Shown here: positions 13,801-24,650 of the stretch, piece by piece
Layout of the letters: every line of letters starts with the position of its first letter
Numbering within the stretch: the stretch's first letter is position 1
Assembly (NCBI GenBank): GCA_039881145.1
Contig: JAYKKI010000061.1
Coordinates: 9,340,501 to 9,404,500 of the forward strand
DNA from: Druceiella hillmani
Lineage: Eukaryota > Arthropoda > Insecta > Lepidoptera > Hepialidae
Direction: 5' to 3'
Length of the DNA: 64,000 bases
Notes under the pieces: model-generated
Seen by the model: the letters and a program-made list of their open reading frames with translations, nothing else
The model's database searches: none
Told to the model about the DNA's origin: nothing
Translations under genes and position numbers: made by a program

Positions 13801-13856
13801 AATTCAGTTTAAGAAAACTGTGTTTTTCTTTGATTAAGAATAAAAGGAGAAAATAA
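317..13856 (+). CDS. UGT-A: UDP-glycosyltransferase, complete four-exon gene
   Basis: Joined exons 317-1165, 6505-6727, 7240-7459 and 13574-13856 give one open frame of 524 aa, the usual insect UGT length. Intron phases are 0, 1 and 2, and all splice sites are GT-AG. Residues 1-22 look like a signal peptide. His36 in the PTPSLSHQ block is the expected catalytic base. The donor-binding signature runs from about Trp350 (WLPQ, then [12 protein letters not shown]) to Asp392-Gln393. A membrane helix lies at about 485-506, followed by a basic cytosolic tail ending KRRK. By family knowledge it is an ER type I membrane enzyme that moves a sugar from a UDP-sugar to small lipophilic acceptors such as plant toxins, pigments or hormones. 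The N-terminus resembles lepidopteran UGT33-type proteins, but I cannot assign a numbered family. The acceptor is unknown. Introns are 5.3, 0.5 and 6.1 kb and carry repeats and a LINE. Confidence 0.93.
2065..2118. repeat. TA microsatellite
   Basis: A nearly pure (TA)n run with a single interruption. It creates Tyr-Ile open frames on the - strand that are not genes. Confidence 0.95.
2140..2303 (+). repeat. Degenerate ~60-bp satellite, array 1 (UGT-A intron 1)
   Basis: Recurring words such as gaagcaatta, attagtaggc and taggtat appear about every 60-80 bp. The same words recur in a long array at 48260-48880 and inverted at 26690-26990. It lies between two TA tracts. Confidence 0.55.
2304..2406. 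repeat. Long TA microsatellite
   Basis: About 100 bp of (TA)n, a likely site of length variation and assembly uncertainty. Confidence 0.95.
4156..4229. repeat. Compound TA-TG-TA microsatellite
   Basis: A run of TA, then ten TG units, then TA again. Alternating purine-pyrimidine tracts of this kind can adopt left-handed DNA; that is general knowledge, not shown here. Confidence 0.95.
4648..4826 (+). other. Intronic block conserved with UGT-B intron 1
   Basis: It aligns by eye with 50386-50571 in UGT-B intron 1. Shared runs include agtgacattaaatggagg, caagaaaaagttttgctttc, aagaagtaggt and gcttccaagtagttaattaa. It is far more conserved than its surroundings and has no long shared reading frame. 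It may be an intronic control element, or a repeat present before the duplication. Confidence 0.55.
5121..5576 (+). repeat. 232-bp tandem duplication, each unit with a long hairpin
   Basis: Two diverged copies are offset by 232 bp (5121-5352 and 5353 to about 5576). Each holds an inverted repeat. In the first, arms 5140-5155 and 5170-5185 match over 16 bp, and AGCAA/TTGCT pair again inside, leaving a two-base loop. The second copy keeps the stem with small changes. The unit ends in a TTTATTTTATTG motif. No coding frame is seen. Confidence 0.85.
5578..5920 (+). other. Second intronic block homologous to UGT-B intron 1
   Basis: It aligns by eye with about 52458-52810. Shared features are ggaagcaaact-like text, gacgac/gaccgac, a run similar to gttgtttccggctctttctc, and a T-rich stretch around gatttcgttattttatt. 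This supports duplication of the gene with its introns. Confidence 0.5.
6505..6727 (+). CDS. UGT-A exon 2 (start of sugar-donor domain)
   Basis: The exon follows the acceptor acag at 6501-6504 and ends before gtaagt at 6728. Its 223 bp code for residues 284-357 plus the first base of codon 358. It includes the VIYMSLGTN strand typical of UGTs and WLPQ of the donor signature. By my count 13 of its 74 residues differ from the matching UGT-B exon, mostly conservatively. Confidence 0.93.
7240..7459 (+). CDS. UGT-A exon 3 (UGT donor signature)
   Basis: The acceptor is ttcacag. The split codon C|GT gives Arg358 before HPN. The exon carries the core of the UGT signature: [20 protein letters not shown] and Asp392-Gln393, which bind the UDP-sugar in this fold. 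It ends at AAT AAA AT before gtaaga, phase 2. Insect UGTs usually read TQGG or THGG here; both genes in this window read TQSG. Confidence 0.92.
7596..7663. repeat. TA microsatellite
   Basis: A pure (TA)n run about 130 bp after the exon 3 donor. Confidence 0.95.
8040..10640 (-). mobile_element. Decayed CR1/Jockey-type LINE in UGT-A intron 3
   Basis: Reading the - strand from 10640 to 8040, broken frames give a non-LTR retrotransposon in order. The first part is an endonuclease: [14 protein letters not shown] text, an ETWFK motif, then VVMEDFNT near 10186-10163, where the usual GDFN has Glu for Gly. Then comes reverse transcriptase with LYANDLQIY near 8945-8922, where the catalytic YADD has become YAND, followed by SQAIIIGS (about 8790). 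A C-terminal [13 protein letters not shown] block lies near 8200. Many frameshifts and stops show it is dead. The CR1/Jockey placement rests on motif style only. Confidence 0.8.
10788..10862. repeat. TA microsatellite
   Basis: An interrupted (TA)n run with a few TG units, just beyond the 5' end of the LINE remnant. Confidence 0.95.
12009..12240 (+). repeat. Intron 3 direct duplication, copy 1
   Basis: It matches about 12898-13118 in the same orientation. Shared runs include agaagttcaga, agagtgtaccgttag, tggcgtaatcgca and catagtttactatcgtt. The copies lie about 890 bp apart. Copy 1 holds about 15 extra bases near 12105-12125. Confidence 0.8.
12898..13118 (+). repeat. Intron 3 direct duplication, copy 2
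   Basis: The second copy of the block at 12009-12240, lacking a short internal segment. No coding frame is shared between the copies, so they are non-coding, perhaps an old mobile element or a local duplication. Confidence 0.8.
13574..13856 (+). CDS. UGT-A exon 4 (C-terminal membrane anchor)
   Basis: The acceptor tttttccag is followed by A, completing codon 431. It codes for residues 432-524: the conserved [17 protein letters not shown] block, HLRSP, one membrane helix and the tail KNKRRK, then TAA. The frame stays open upstream of its first methionine back to the acceptor, so the exon begins there and not at that methionine. Confidence 0.93.
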
Positions 13857-13977
13857 ATTGAACTTAAGTATTCTGATGAACAAAAATAATTTTTTTGTTT
13901 TTTAATCATGTTTTATTCTATATTTTCTTAACTAATGTTATAATATTGTTAAATATTTACGTTATAGATTGTCATCA

Positions 13978-13983
13978 AATAAA
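13978..13983 (+). terminator. Candidate UGT-A polyadenylation signal AATAAA
   Basis: A canonical AATAAA lies about 120 bp after the UGT-A stop codon and directly before the 23-bp minisatellite, so cleavage would fall inside the first repeat units. Confidence 0.5.
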
Positions 13984-13991
13984 TGCATACC

Positions 13992-14553
13992 CATACTAAT
14001 GTATTATATTTATGCATACTAATGTATTACATTTATGCATACTAATGTATTACATTTATGCATTCTAATGTATTACATTTATGCATACTAATGTATTACA
14101 TTTGTGCATACTAATGTATTACATTTATGCATACAATGTATTACATTTATGCATACTAATGTATTACATTTATGCATTCTAATGTATTACATTTATGCAT
14201 ACTAATGTCTTACATTCATGCATACTAATGTATTACATTTATGCATACTAATGTCTTACATTCATGCATACTAATGTATTACATTTATGCATACTAATGT
14301 ATTACATTTATGCATTCTAATGTATTACATTTATGCATACTAATGTATTACATTTATGCATACTAATGTATTACATTTATGCATACAATGTATTACATTT
14401 ATGCATACTAATGTATTACATTTATGCATTCTAATGTATTACATTTATGCATACTAATGTCTTACATTCATGCATACTAATGTATTACATTTATGCATAC
14501 TAATGTATTACATTTATGCATACTAATGTATTACATTTATGCATACTAATGTT
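13992..14553 (+). repeat. 23-bp minisatellite, about 24 copies, with higher-order duplication
   Basis: The unit is 23 bp and begins catactaatgtattaca. Variants occur: cattct for catact, a one-base-shorter catacaatg form, and a gtctta/attcatg form. The one-base-shorter form occurs at 14130 and again at 14382, exactly 252 bp apart. The units around it follow the same variant order, so a block of about 11 units was itself duplicated. The array begins right after the candidate poly(A) signal of UGT-A. Confidence 0.97.
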
Positions 14554-15300
14554 AAATCAAAAATTTACCTTGCAAATATTGTAAACAATTACGTAGCTGG
14601 TAACTAATTAATAGCTTTGTATTTGTTTACTGTTGATTAAATAGCGTCCTAAGTACGTTGGTTATAAAGGTAGCGTTGTTTTTTTTGCAGCGTTATCGAG
14701 AGTTATGCATTATAATAATGACTAATGGGTTTTTTATTACTAATGGGTAAATGTTTTATTATCATTTTTCTAGAAATTTAAAACGGAAAGTTGATGTGAA
14801 TATTGGATTCTTCATGATGAGACTATTTTCGTTCAAAGTCATCATTTCATTTCATTCATCATTCTGTTTTCGTTCAAAGTCAAGTTCATATGCTACTGAA
14901 CCGAATTTCATGTCATATTTCTTTTTGAGCCTAATCCTGGAAATTACAATCCCGCTATATCAAAAAGTTTTCGTGAGGGGACCTAATTTAGTGACCGTTA
15001 TCCGTCATTTCAATGACTATTATAAAAAGAAAAAACATGTCAAATAAAAGTAGAACTTGCGCAATGCGGGATCTGTACACATTTAAGCACTTGTAATATT
15101 TAAGGGAACATAGTACTTCTATTAAACTATTTTCCAAACATCAAATTTTCTCAACGTATTTATGTTGTTGTCAATTGTATTTGCGTATGCATAAAGACAT
15201 TGTGTATATTTACATAATATTATTTATCACCATGTCAATTTATAAATATATTGCCTACTGTATTTTCACACACAATAAATATACATTTTAAAAAAGAAAG
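14554..15300 (+). other. 3' flank of UGT-A
   Basis: The first 80 bp (ttgcaaatattg, agctggtaa, ttaat words) resemble 58850-58930 after UGT-B, so the duplication unit included the 3' flank. The 98-codon open frame at 14751-15047 (+) resembles no family I know. It contains a repeated 16-base segment (ttttcgttcaaagtca) and is treated as chance. Text near 15060-15130 resembles 24690-24780, a low-copy repeat. Confidence 0.5.
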
Positions 15301-15308
15301 AATATTAT

Positions 15309-15472
15309 TGCACAATTAAATGAAACTACATGATGTAGTATTATACAATGAAACCTAGGTCGTGATAATGAACTTAAAGAAAGTAGAAAGTATTTCATCC
15401 CGTAGTTTCATTTAATTGTTAATAATGAATTTCTACAAAATTAACGCCAAATATATTCAATATTTTTGCAGT
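15309..15472 (+). mobile_element. Palindromic MITE-like element with tail, copy A
   Basis: The left arm begins cacaattaaatgaaactac. Its inverted partner gtagtttcatttaattgt lies at about 15401-15418, and a conserved tail follows (aatgaatttctacaaaatt, then aacgccaaatatattcaata). The same layout is seen at 45538, 55368 and 63535. No coding capacity, so it would need enzymes from elsewhere. Confidence 0.8.
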
Positions 15473-16178
15473 TAATATAGGTCACTTCGGTGGAGTTTCC
15501 ATAAATTTTTCAAAGACCCAATTGCTGGTTATAACTTGGTCGAATATTACTCATAAATTAGTAAAGGCTACTTAACTGTGGTAATTTATCCTTTAATTTA
15601 GTTAAATATATTATTTTTGAGTATTAAATATAGCGGTTTAGCTGATAGGACTTGGGGACACGTAACTTTAAAAACAATGACCACTTTAAAAGTAAATAAT
15701 TCGCAAACAGACTCATGTATTGAAAAAGTATTCATAACACATACCCCATATTTTTGAAAGACTTCTTCAACATTAAACTACACATTAAGGTAAGCAAAAA
15801 ATAACCCCCCTTTATATGTAGGGCAAGAATCCTTAAAACTTTTTATAAGATTTTATTTTTATTTTTGTAGGCGATATATGCCATTTTAGTTTAATATCGC
15901 TAATAGTCTGCGAGTAAGATGGCTGAGATATATAAACTGACGGAGTTATACAGATTCCTAATTTAGAGACGGAATTCTAAAAATAAGTAAATAAAGAATT
16001 CTGCCATCATAAGATTGATATGACGAAGAAAATTGGATATGTAAATTTTTTCAGTACCCCTATTACGGGTCAATTCTTTAAATATTCTTATGGGATACTT
16101 CTTTAATGTTGAGTGTGAGTGAGATAATAAATTGACGTTTCAAAAAATAATATTTCGCTTCGTTTTATCAATAAACAT

Positions 16179-16376
16179 GTAATTATCAAGGAAATATAAG
16201 CGTACATAAATGTAATTATCAAGGAAATATAAGCGTACAGAAATGTAATTATCAAGGAAATATAAGCGTACAGAAATGTAATTATCAAGGAAATATAAGC
16301 GTACAGAAATGTAATTATCAAGGAAATATAAGCGTACAGAAATGTAATTATCAAGGAAATATAAGCGTACAGAAAT
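16179..16376 (+). repeat. 33-bp minisatellite, six copies
   Basis: The 33-bp unit begins gtaattatcaaggaaatata and is repeated at 16179, 16212, 16245, 16278, 16311 and 16344 with almost no change. Because 33 is a multiple of three, two overlapping - strand frames read as 11-residue peptide repeats. These are by-products of the repeat, not credible proteins. Confidence 0.97.
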
Positions 16377-16570
16377 ATCGGGTGAAGATGGTATCTTTTT
16401 AATATTACAATTAATTGCAAATTTTATTTTACTAAATGTTTCATGATGGTACCACTGAGGAGCTGTCACAGAAAACAGAACAAACTATCTTGTAATCAGC
16501 ATTATGCATCGACAAATATAAAATATCGATTGTCAACTTACAGAATAACTAAAGATCTAATTATTGCAGA
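16376..16570 (+). other. Segment resembling the UGT-B upstream region
   Basis: It resembles about 45330-45500, just upstream of UGT-B: gaagatggtat/gaagatgcca, aaattttattttact, atgatggtacca/atgatggcacca, and similar spacing. It may mark the edge of the duplicated unit or the remnant of another lost copy. No UGT exon follows it. Confidence 0.45.
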
Positions 16571-19320
16571 GTCGATATAACTGAAGAGCTAGTCAATTAT
16601 ATACCGTTATATGGAAATGTGTTCTGAATGTCGAATTCTGATAAGGATACATTATTAATACAAGCTTTATTAGTGTTAATGTAAAAAAGAAGATTTATAC
16701 TCTACCCACACCGAAAAAATTATTCCAATTACTGCAAGGTTAAATACATCGAACATCTCGATATATAATTACAATTTTATTATACTCTATTCAATTTGAA
16801 AAGAGAATCTTATTAAACAAACATGACAGTTCAGGTATTGTATACCTTTTTCTTACATTCATGTTAGTAATTTAGCATGGATTTATTTGGTATTTATGAT
16901 TATAAAACATATCTTTTTTTCAAATGTGCGTATTTCAACTGCGTACATACGTAACTTAGATAATAAATTATAAAAGAAAAAATAAATTATACAAGGTTAT
17001 AATTAATTTTTAAGAGAAATTCAATTAAGTAAAATTAAGTGTTTCGAACAATTCATAAATATAAATGTTACGTTCAGGTTTGAGACTCGCAGTTCCAAAG
17101 ACAGGCGTATTTCAAAAGTTGTTAGTAGCCAAATCTCTACTAGTTTATTACGCTGGTAAACTTTAATCAATCTAATATATACTCTTCTAGCACATTAACG
17201 AGCAATTCATTACTTTCTAAATATGTTAAAAATAGCAGTTTATTTAAATGTTAATTAGGATACAGAAAATGAAATTATTACCAAACAATCACAAAAAATA
17301 ACATTTAATTTTTGAGTAATCATTAAAATAATGTTTTAAGGACTTAAAATATACTAATGTATACAAATAAATAAAGAATGGTTAACTTTGCTTTACGTCG
17401 TTACCACTTAAATAATTATAGCCAGTAATTGGCAAAAAAATAAAATAAATTTTTAATTTTTTTCGCCAATTGCGCCGCAAAATTCATAAGCACAAATCGG
17501 TATATTTATCTATAAAACTGATGATTTTATGAAACTCCGACAAAAGTACTGTTTTAAAGTAATATTATTGACTAAGTTTCAAGGTCAATGCATCATAAAA
17601 AAAGGCAATGCATATCCACCTTTTCTAATATCTATTTAAATGTTTTTCAGAAACTAGAAGTAGAATAAATTAATATAGGCATGTAAATTTTAAATAAATG
17701 TTTAATCATTTGTTGAAGATTTTGAGATAAGGTAAACATTACATTTTCCGCAATCGTACATACATTACTTTCATAACTACTTGCACGAAGTTACAGATGC
17801 AGGTACATGTTCTTTTTTCAGAATTATGTTTTAATTATTATATTATTTGTTTAGTACACTGTGCCGCTCATAATATGTATTTTTTGCAAGACCATTAAAA
17901 TTCGTCATAACGAATCATTGCGAATGCACCACATTTAGTGTCTGTAAGATGTATAAATACAATCACGGCTATGTTTCGGCTCCTGGCCACCTCTCGGCAT
18001 CTGGGGTAATCAGCGTATAATTCTTATTAAGAAAAAAAATGTCCTCATAAGTGTATTTTTCTGAGATTAAACGTGATGGGTTGCCGGCGTCTTTTTAACT
18101 ATACGTCTCGGCCTATTGATGTTGAAATACCCGACCAGGCATCGATCTCCTTACGCTAGGACCTTAGGAACTGGGGTATGGGTCAATAAAATACAAAGAG
18201 AAAATTAATAAATGAAAAAATTGCTGTCTTACTAATAATTACCCCATTTTTAATATTATAACAAATTAATAAAACTCACAAGTGGAGTAAAAATAAGATG
18301 CAATTAAACATTTTGAAAAATTATTTAATTCATCGTTTGGAATAAAATACGAAAGAAAAATATTTAATACTTAGATGGATTGATAAACTTAAATTTAATA
18401 CCTTAAATTAACTTTAAATTGAAAAAAAAAGATTGAAAACAATTTTTAAATTTAATTTGTTATATTATTAAAACATTTAATCAAACAAAAATGAGCCAAA
18501 AAGTTATTAATCAATTTAATATAATTACTGTAACATGAATTAATTATTCTACTGAGAAGATTATGACAAATTAATAAAAAAATACCAGGACATCAAGAAT
18601 TAGCCGAGATTAACGGCGTTGAAAAAGTATTTAATTAATAACTTAACTATATCAATTTCTTTATGAATATGACCATTATAATCATAAAATTAAAGTTCAC
18701 AATAACTTTTTTGACAGCTCTTTATTTACGTATATTTTATATGAATACAATTTGCTATAATTACTCATTTGTTTTACAGACAACTTTTATCGCGTCTTGT
18801 TGCTATCAATATGAAGTTGAATTATTATTAATCTGTTATTTTCGTTGAGTTTCCTTGTTCTTTTCCTAATTATTGTGCTAATTTTAGTTCGTTAGGCGTT
18901 AATTGCAGACTTCTATATATTAAGCCATTTTATTAACTTCCAGATAGATCTGTAGACCCTATAGCAATTTAATTAGGTTTCGTCGAAATTATTGTTCATT
19001 TTCAGTAATATATAAGGGTTATTAGATACAAAATGTAATGTAAATACTGATTTACTCATTTTCATACACTCGACTTATTAAAAAAATAACTTCCAGACTA
19101 TAGAGAAGAATTAGATAATTTATGAAATTTTCGTCCATCCATCTGACTGTTTTTCAGTCCATTCAATTCAATTTAAAACAATGCAGTTCCTTGTTGAAAA
19201 TTAGTTGCAATTTCACATATAACACCATAATAATAAATATATATACATATATATATATATAAAACAATAAACAAATGGCAAAATATATCATGTAGCATAA
19301 AAATTATATCATTATTTACA
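16571..19320. other. Gene-free AT-rich stretch
   Basis: I see no gene, no long tandem repeat and no recognisable mobile element. A short TA run lies at about 19237-19260. A somewhat GC-richer patch around 17960-18180 has no identity I can name. Open frames here are short and unlike known families. Confidence 0.5.
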
Positions 19321-19329
19321 TATACTAGT

Positions 19330-20790
19330 ATGATGATGTGGACTGATGATACCAGTCGTTTTTGTCATTTCCAACATCATCAATTTTATAACAAAATTTT
19401 TTGAGAAAACGTCACAACAACCAGTCAAAATGTTTTTCTGACAATTTCAATGCATCTTCTGGTATTTTATTATAGAAGCGTATATTCTGCCCCACAGATC
19501 GATTACTAATCTTATGAGCGTATGTAATATGGTAATTGGTACGACTTCAGTCTTGTCGAGAAGTGATAGATTAGTAATGCTCACATGAAAAATATTTTCA
19601 AAAATATATTCTGAAGTAATGTGAGTATATCCATTACTTTAGATAGTTCTTTGGCGGAATCTCGAAAACTTTATTTTTAGATTGAGCGAATAACTCTATT
19701 TTGCAAATTAAAAATGGAATCCACATTATCAACCCCACCTTATAATAATATATCGTACGATATTTTACCATGCAAATGAGTGAAGTTAACCAATCTTGTA
19801 GTTTTTTTGTTATATTCATGATCTTTTGGACGACCTATGCAGCAGAATTATGATTAATTATCAGCACTGAAATAAGAGCTTTCCATCATTGTGTAATCTA
19901 TCATTTTGTTGAATACTAAGTTAGTGTCAACCAGTCTCACATTTGAATGGGCAAACCAATTAAATGTTTGTCATATCGCTTTATTTGCGTCGATTAGTAA
20001 TTGAACATATTTATTTTCAATGTGTGTTATGTGTCGTCAGCAAATAATACTACTTGAGTGAATTTTCATGTAAAAAGGCAGATCCTTAATATACACAAGA
20101 AAAAGAAAGAATCTCAATATAGAACCTTAGTCAACACCATCTTTACGAACGATTATATTGATATAATATCTCTCATCTGTACTTTTTGGAATTTACTTAC
20201 CAGTTACGAGTTCGCTCAACTAAGTACTGTATTGTTACTCCACAATATTTTAATTTGCTGTGTAATATGACATTATCAACACAATCTAATGTTTTAGTCA
20301 TAGAATTCACCAACAGCATCCCACCTTTTTTCCCCAAACGCTGAAAATGTGTAAAACTAATGCCAATGTTTCATCTGTGCTGAACCTATCTTTCGTAGAG
20401 CGTTGTTGATTATAAAGTAGTCTATAATATTGAAAATAATCTCCCATTTATTTAAGCGTGATGTTATCAAAATAATTATTGAGAGTAGGCAAAAATACAT
20501 TGGTCTAAAATTGGAGAATCATGTTTATCACCTGATTTACTCGTAAATATTGGCAGTCTCACTGTGTTTCAGAATATCTGGAAAGACCTTTAGATCAAAA
20601 ACATATGATGGCTAAAATTGGAGCAACAGTATCAACAATAAAAGACTCAACAACTTTGATAAATAGTCCCCAGAAGTCTGCAGTTTTAAATTGAGTCGTT
20701 TAAAGACATCTTCAATTCTAGGAAGATTGATCTGAGTAAATTTAAAATGCAGGTCGTGGTTTTTGGACTCGTTATTATCTTTTTACTGAG
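19330..20790 (-). mobile_element. Second decayed LINE (reverse transcriptase remnant)
   Basis: On the - strand, broken frames give a non-LTR reverse transcriptase from high to low coordinates: GRSTKD-like text as QRSTKDRFSTDETLA (about 20400), LPFYMKI, then the catalytic FADDT at about 20045-20031, then NWFAHSN and a C-terminal YNKIPEDALKLS block near 19460. Many frameshifts and stops are present. No endonuclease part is evident. It differs in motif style from the LINE at 8-10.6 kb. Confidence 0.7.
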
Positions 20791-20799
20791 TGTTTATTA

Positions 20800-23700
20800 T
20801 CGTTATCGTTTATACTCGTTATTATCGTTATTATCTTTTTTCTGATGCTGAGTTTACAGCATTCATAATCATAATGTGTAAATTAGTAAATGAAGTTTGT
20901 TATTTATTTCCATTTCGAATCACTATTTATAATGTCTTTGACACATTTTCAATTTTTGTACGAATGTTTTATTTTTAAAGCAATATATAAGATATATTTG
21001 GCTATTTTACATAATTTTTGGAAAATCTTTCAGTAGTTTTTAAGGCACTCGAAGAAATAAAGGTTATGGGTAAATGTTCCCTTATCACTTAGATCAAATA
21101 AAACCGTAGCCCAGTCAGAAAATTTGGTCTTAATGTTAGTCATAATTTTGTAAGTATTTTTTTTTTAAATTAAAATGGTAATATTTATAAAAAGTCATTA
21201 TCAAATATGTATTGATTATTCTGAGCGAGAAATTTAATTTTTTACCATTAATAGTCGTTACAGCTTAAAAAATGACGTGATTTGTTCAGTTAATTACATT
21301 TTGTGAAACTGATCCATTGATCCCTTTATTTTCTCGCATATAATTTACAAATAATTTTACCCTAAAATTAAAATCACGGAAAATATTACAAGTACATATT
21401 TCTGTGGTATTAATAGTTCTTGTAGGCTTAAGAAAAACATTTTAAAGACAAAAGGAATTAAAATAAACTAATAAATTGTAATGTAACGGATTAACGAAAT
21501 TGTAATGTAACGGATTAACTAAACGGATTAATTTTTCAACAAATTTTAAGGTTTCCCCAAATCGATATGTTTTTTAATTTCTAAGTCTGGAAATGGATGT
21601 AATTTGATGAAGCCGGTCAACTCGACCGATAACTCGATTATTTGCTTAACGTTAAATTTGCCTCTATTTTTATGTCCTTTTAAGATTATTATTAACCTTC
21701 CCTAGTCAATTTAAAGCAACTAGCAAATTAGTTTAAATAAAATAAAATTAAAATTGAAAACGTGGTTGTTGACGGAATATTACATTTTGAATAAAATTGT
21801 TTATTTATATTTTGTTCATAAGGAGATCGAGCTGAATAAAGCAAGACATAAAATGTAATATTTTTAGTTTTAAGATTTTGCAGTGACTGATAATTGTCTA
21901 TATTATCTGCTTCCTTTACGTCTTTATTATTTCATATTAATAACATAACATTTGAATTATTATTATATTTACCTTTCATAAGTTTATCTATTATGTGATT
22001 GAACGGCTCATCAGACATACAGTAATTTGTCACTGAACGTCCCAAACTATAAGACAGCTTTGTTGGTTGTATGTTTATTAGTTGGCTGCTTGGTGGTAGC
22101 TTCTTTTGTAGACACATTTTTTGCACAGATTTAAAAATAGTACGTCAATGATTTTTTCATTAGACTTTGGTTCATGGTTCATGCGACATTCTTTTATGGT
22201 TCGTTTCTTTTTTAGATTTATTTTCGTTCTTTGTATTTTTGATTAATTTTTTTTCCAGGTGTTTACTTTTTTCCTTCATCTACTTATTGAGATTATCTTG
22301 TTAGAAGGTAATTGTGTATTTATAATTTCAATATTGACTCTGAAGTATTTTATTTGTTTGTCTTTCAGATGTATTAGTTGTTTAAGGTCGCCTTTCTAGA
22401 GTTAAGTTATTTTCTATATATCATCTGAATGGTGTCTTCGATTTTGAAACGTTTCTTTATGATTATATTATTTTGTGATGATGTCGTGCTTTTAGAGAAT
22501 CTATTTGTACAATTTTACGTAGATGTCAGCCACATCGGTCTGTTCGCATAGCTGTATTTTTAAATTCGTTACGGTTTTACATAGTATTCCGTGTTCATTA
22601 GTATTATTTTTGAATTTATCGGCCTTCAAATTTTAGTTATTAATTCACGTTCGTTATATAATTTTAGTCATTAATTCACGTTCGTAATATAATTATATTT
22701 CGAGTACTCCTTCATTAGTAGATTGATCTTGGTCCGTATTGTGTGTGTTGTAATTTTTCATAACAAACTATTCTCATAGCAAACTGTTCTCATAGCAATA
22801 TTATTCTCATAGCAAACTATCAATTTATATATGGTGTCGAGTTAATGGCCTTGACATAGTGACCTTCTGGTTGCGAGCGCGTGACTAGTGATCTGTGCTA
22901 GCGTTGAATAATTAACAAGCGCTTACCATGGTCGACATTATATTTAAGCGACCTATTTACTCAGCCTTATATTGTATCATGTTATTTTAACAATTACGTA
23001 AACTTTAAGGAATCATTGATTTTAAGCCGGCATCCATATTTCATGGCGTAATGAAATAATTATTTTACTACGCACGAACTTATTTATGCAAGTTAAAATG
23101 GCCCCTTATTTCACTTTACGTGAAGGTAGTCAAAACAGTGGACGTTACGGTTAACTACAGGTTAATTAAATATGTCTTTCGATAATTTTGATAATTCTAG
23201 CTTTACTGATGGAATTAAATGGACAAATTTACAGATAAGACGACTAAATGTATTGTCACTTTGTAAAATTAGGTCATAATAATATATCGCTAAAATTACA
23301 AACATCCTTATATACTTCATCATATGAAAAGAAGTTTAATTGCCAATAAAGTCTGCCCTTTTGAATTGGGAAATACCACGGATATGTTTAAGTTGTTAAA
23401 TAACAATTTCAAAAAAATTATTCAATGATCTAAAGAAATTTCTAATCGACTATTTGAGGTCATTGTTTAAAGTGACAGGACGAATAAATCTCGCTTGAGG
23501 CGCAAAAAAAGGAAAATAACCTATGAAAATGCACCTATGCATCTCCTACCAGTATCGGCAAAATAATTTTGTCCTTTTCCATCTTCTCAGAAAAATATAT
23601 TATGTTCTTATCTCTCAAACTTAAGAAAAATAGCATTAGCATGACTAAAAATAAAGGCAAAAACAAGGTAAAGCGATTATTGTTGTGCGGTATCTACCAT

Positions 23701-24650
23701 ATAAATTAAATAAATGACACAGTGTATTATGAATAAGGCTTGGTGACATTCGCGTACTTCACTTTGTTTTGTAACCACTTTGTTTCACATTTTGATTAAT
23801 ATTAACTATTATGTTGCACTCTTGAAGTTAAAGTTTATTGTTAATGGTGGATTTTTTGTATAAATTTCTGTCTGTGCATTGCTTATACTCATTACAATTA
23901 ATTGAAGAAAGTTTTTATAATAGTGTGGGCACATTTAAAAAAGTTTTTTTTTATTTTGAATCCGAAACAACTAAGAATACGTGCTATCTTTGAAGAGGCA
24001 AAAAGTGCTTAATTTATTTAAATACAAAATTGTATTTCCGTTTTCAAAACACAAATAAAATTGGATATTAAGTGTTATAATATTTTTTATTGGGTTGTCT
24101 GTTAACATATCTATATATTTATTGTTTTTACTTGCATTACTGAAACTTTGTTTATTTGCACTACTAGATAGTTTTATAATTTATTTTCATCGTCACATAA
24201 GTAAATTCTAGAGAAAATGTAACTTCTAAATGAAATACTTTGATAGAACTTCATAAATTTAAGAAATAAAGGAAAACGTCATGCAAGTAATCACCACAAC
24301 ATGACTGACTATTGCTATTTCACTGTTTACTAATATTGTTACTGAGTAATACACAAGTAAAGTGAAGGTCTAAAAGGCTGGAAATTATTTATTACAGCGT
24401 TTATCATTTCTGCCATTTTATGTCTGGAATTATATGTACTTTTGCACGTTTTGTCATAATTCGTGATGCAGAAATAGATACTTTTTTTTATAGTTACATT
24501 ACAAATATTTGTGACAGCGTTTTGATAGATAAACTGGTAAATTGACATTTGTCGAGTTGTTGTATGCTATCTTGAATTTGCAGAGTTGTTGTATGCCAGC
24601 TTGCTTATGAATTTGACATTTGATTTCTGCTTAGCTGTCGCTAGATTTAC
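20800..24650. other. Gene-free stretch with small repeats
   Basis: Small tandem repeats are visible: a 21-bp pair (tgtaatgtaacggattaac, about 21477-21525), a pair near 22635-22690 built on ttaattcacgttcgt, and about 18-bp units with ttctcatagcaa (about 22770-22815). A GC-richer piece at 22840-22940, followed by tatatttaagc, could be a solitary LTR, but no partner is visible. Confidence 0.45.

Noticed and set aside
14751..15047. 98-codon open frame after UGT-A
   Set aside because: No known family, no neighbours or splice partners. An internal duplicated 16-base segment and AT-rich composition suggest chance.
21932..22126. 64-codon - strand frame with faint resemblance to a hAT transposase segment
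   Set aside because: The likeness is too weak and no other transposase part is found around it.
22830..23190. Possible solitary LTR with TATTTAAG promoter-like text followed by a gag-like start
   Set aside because: No second LTR, no primer-binding site I can defend, and the following frame breaks quickly.
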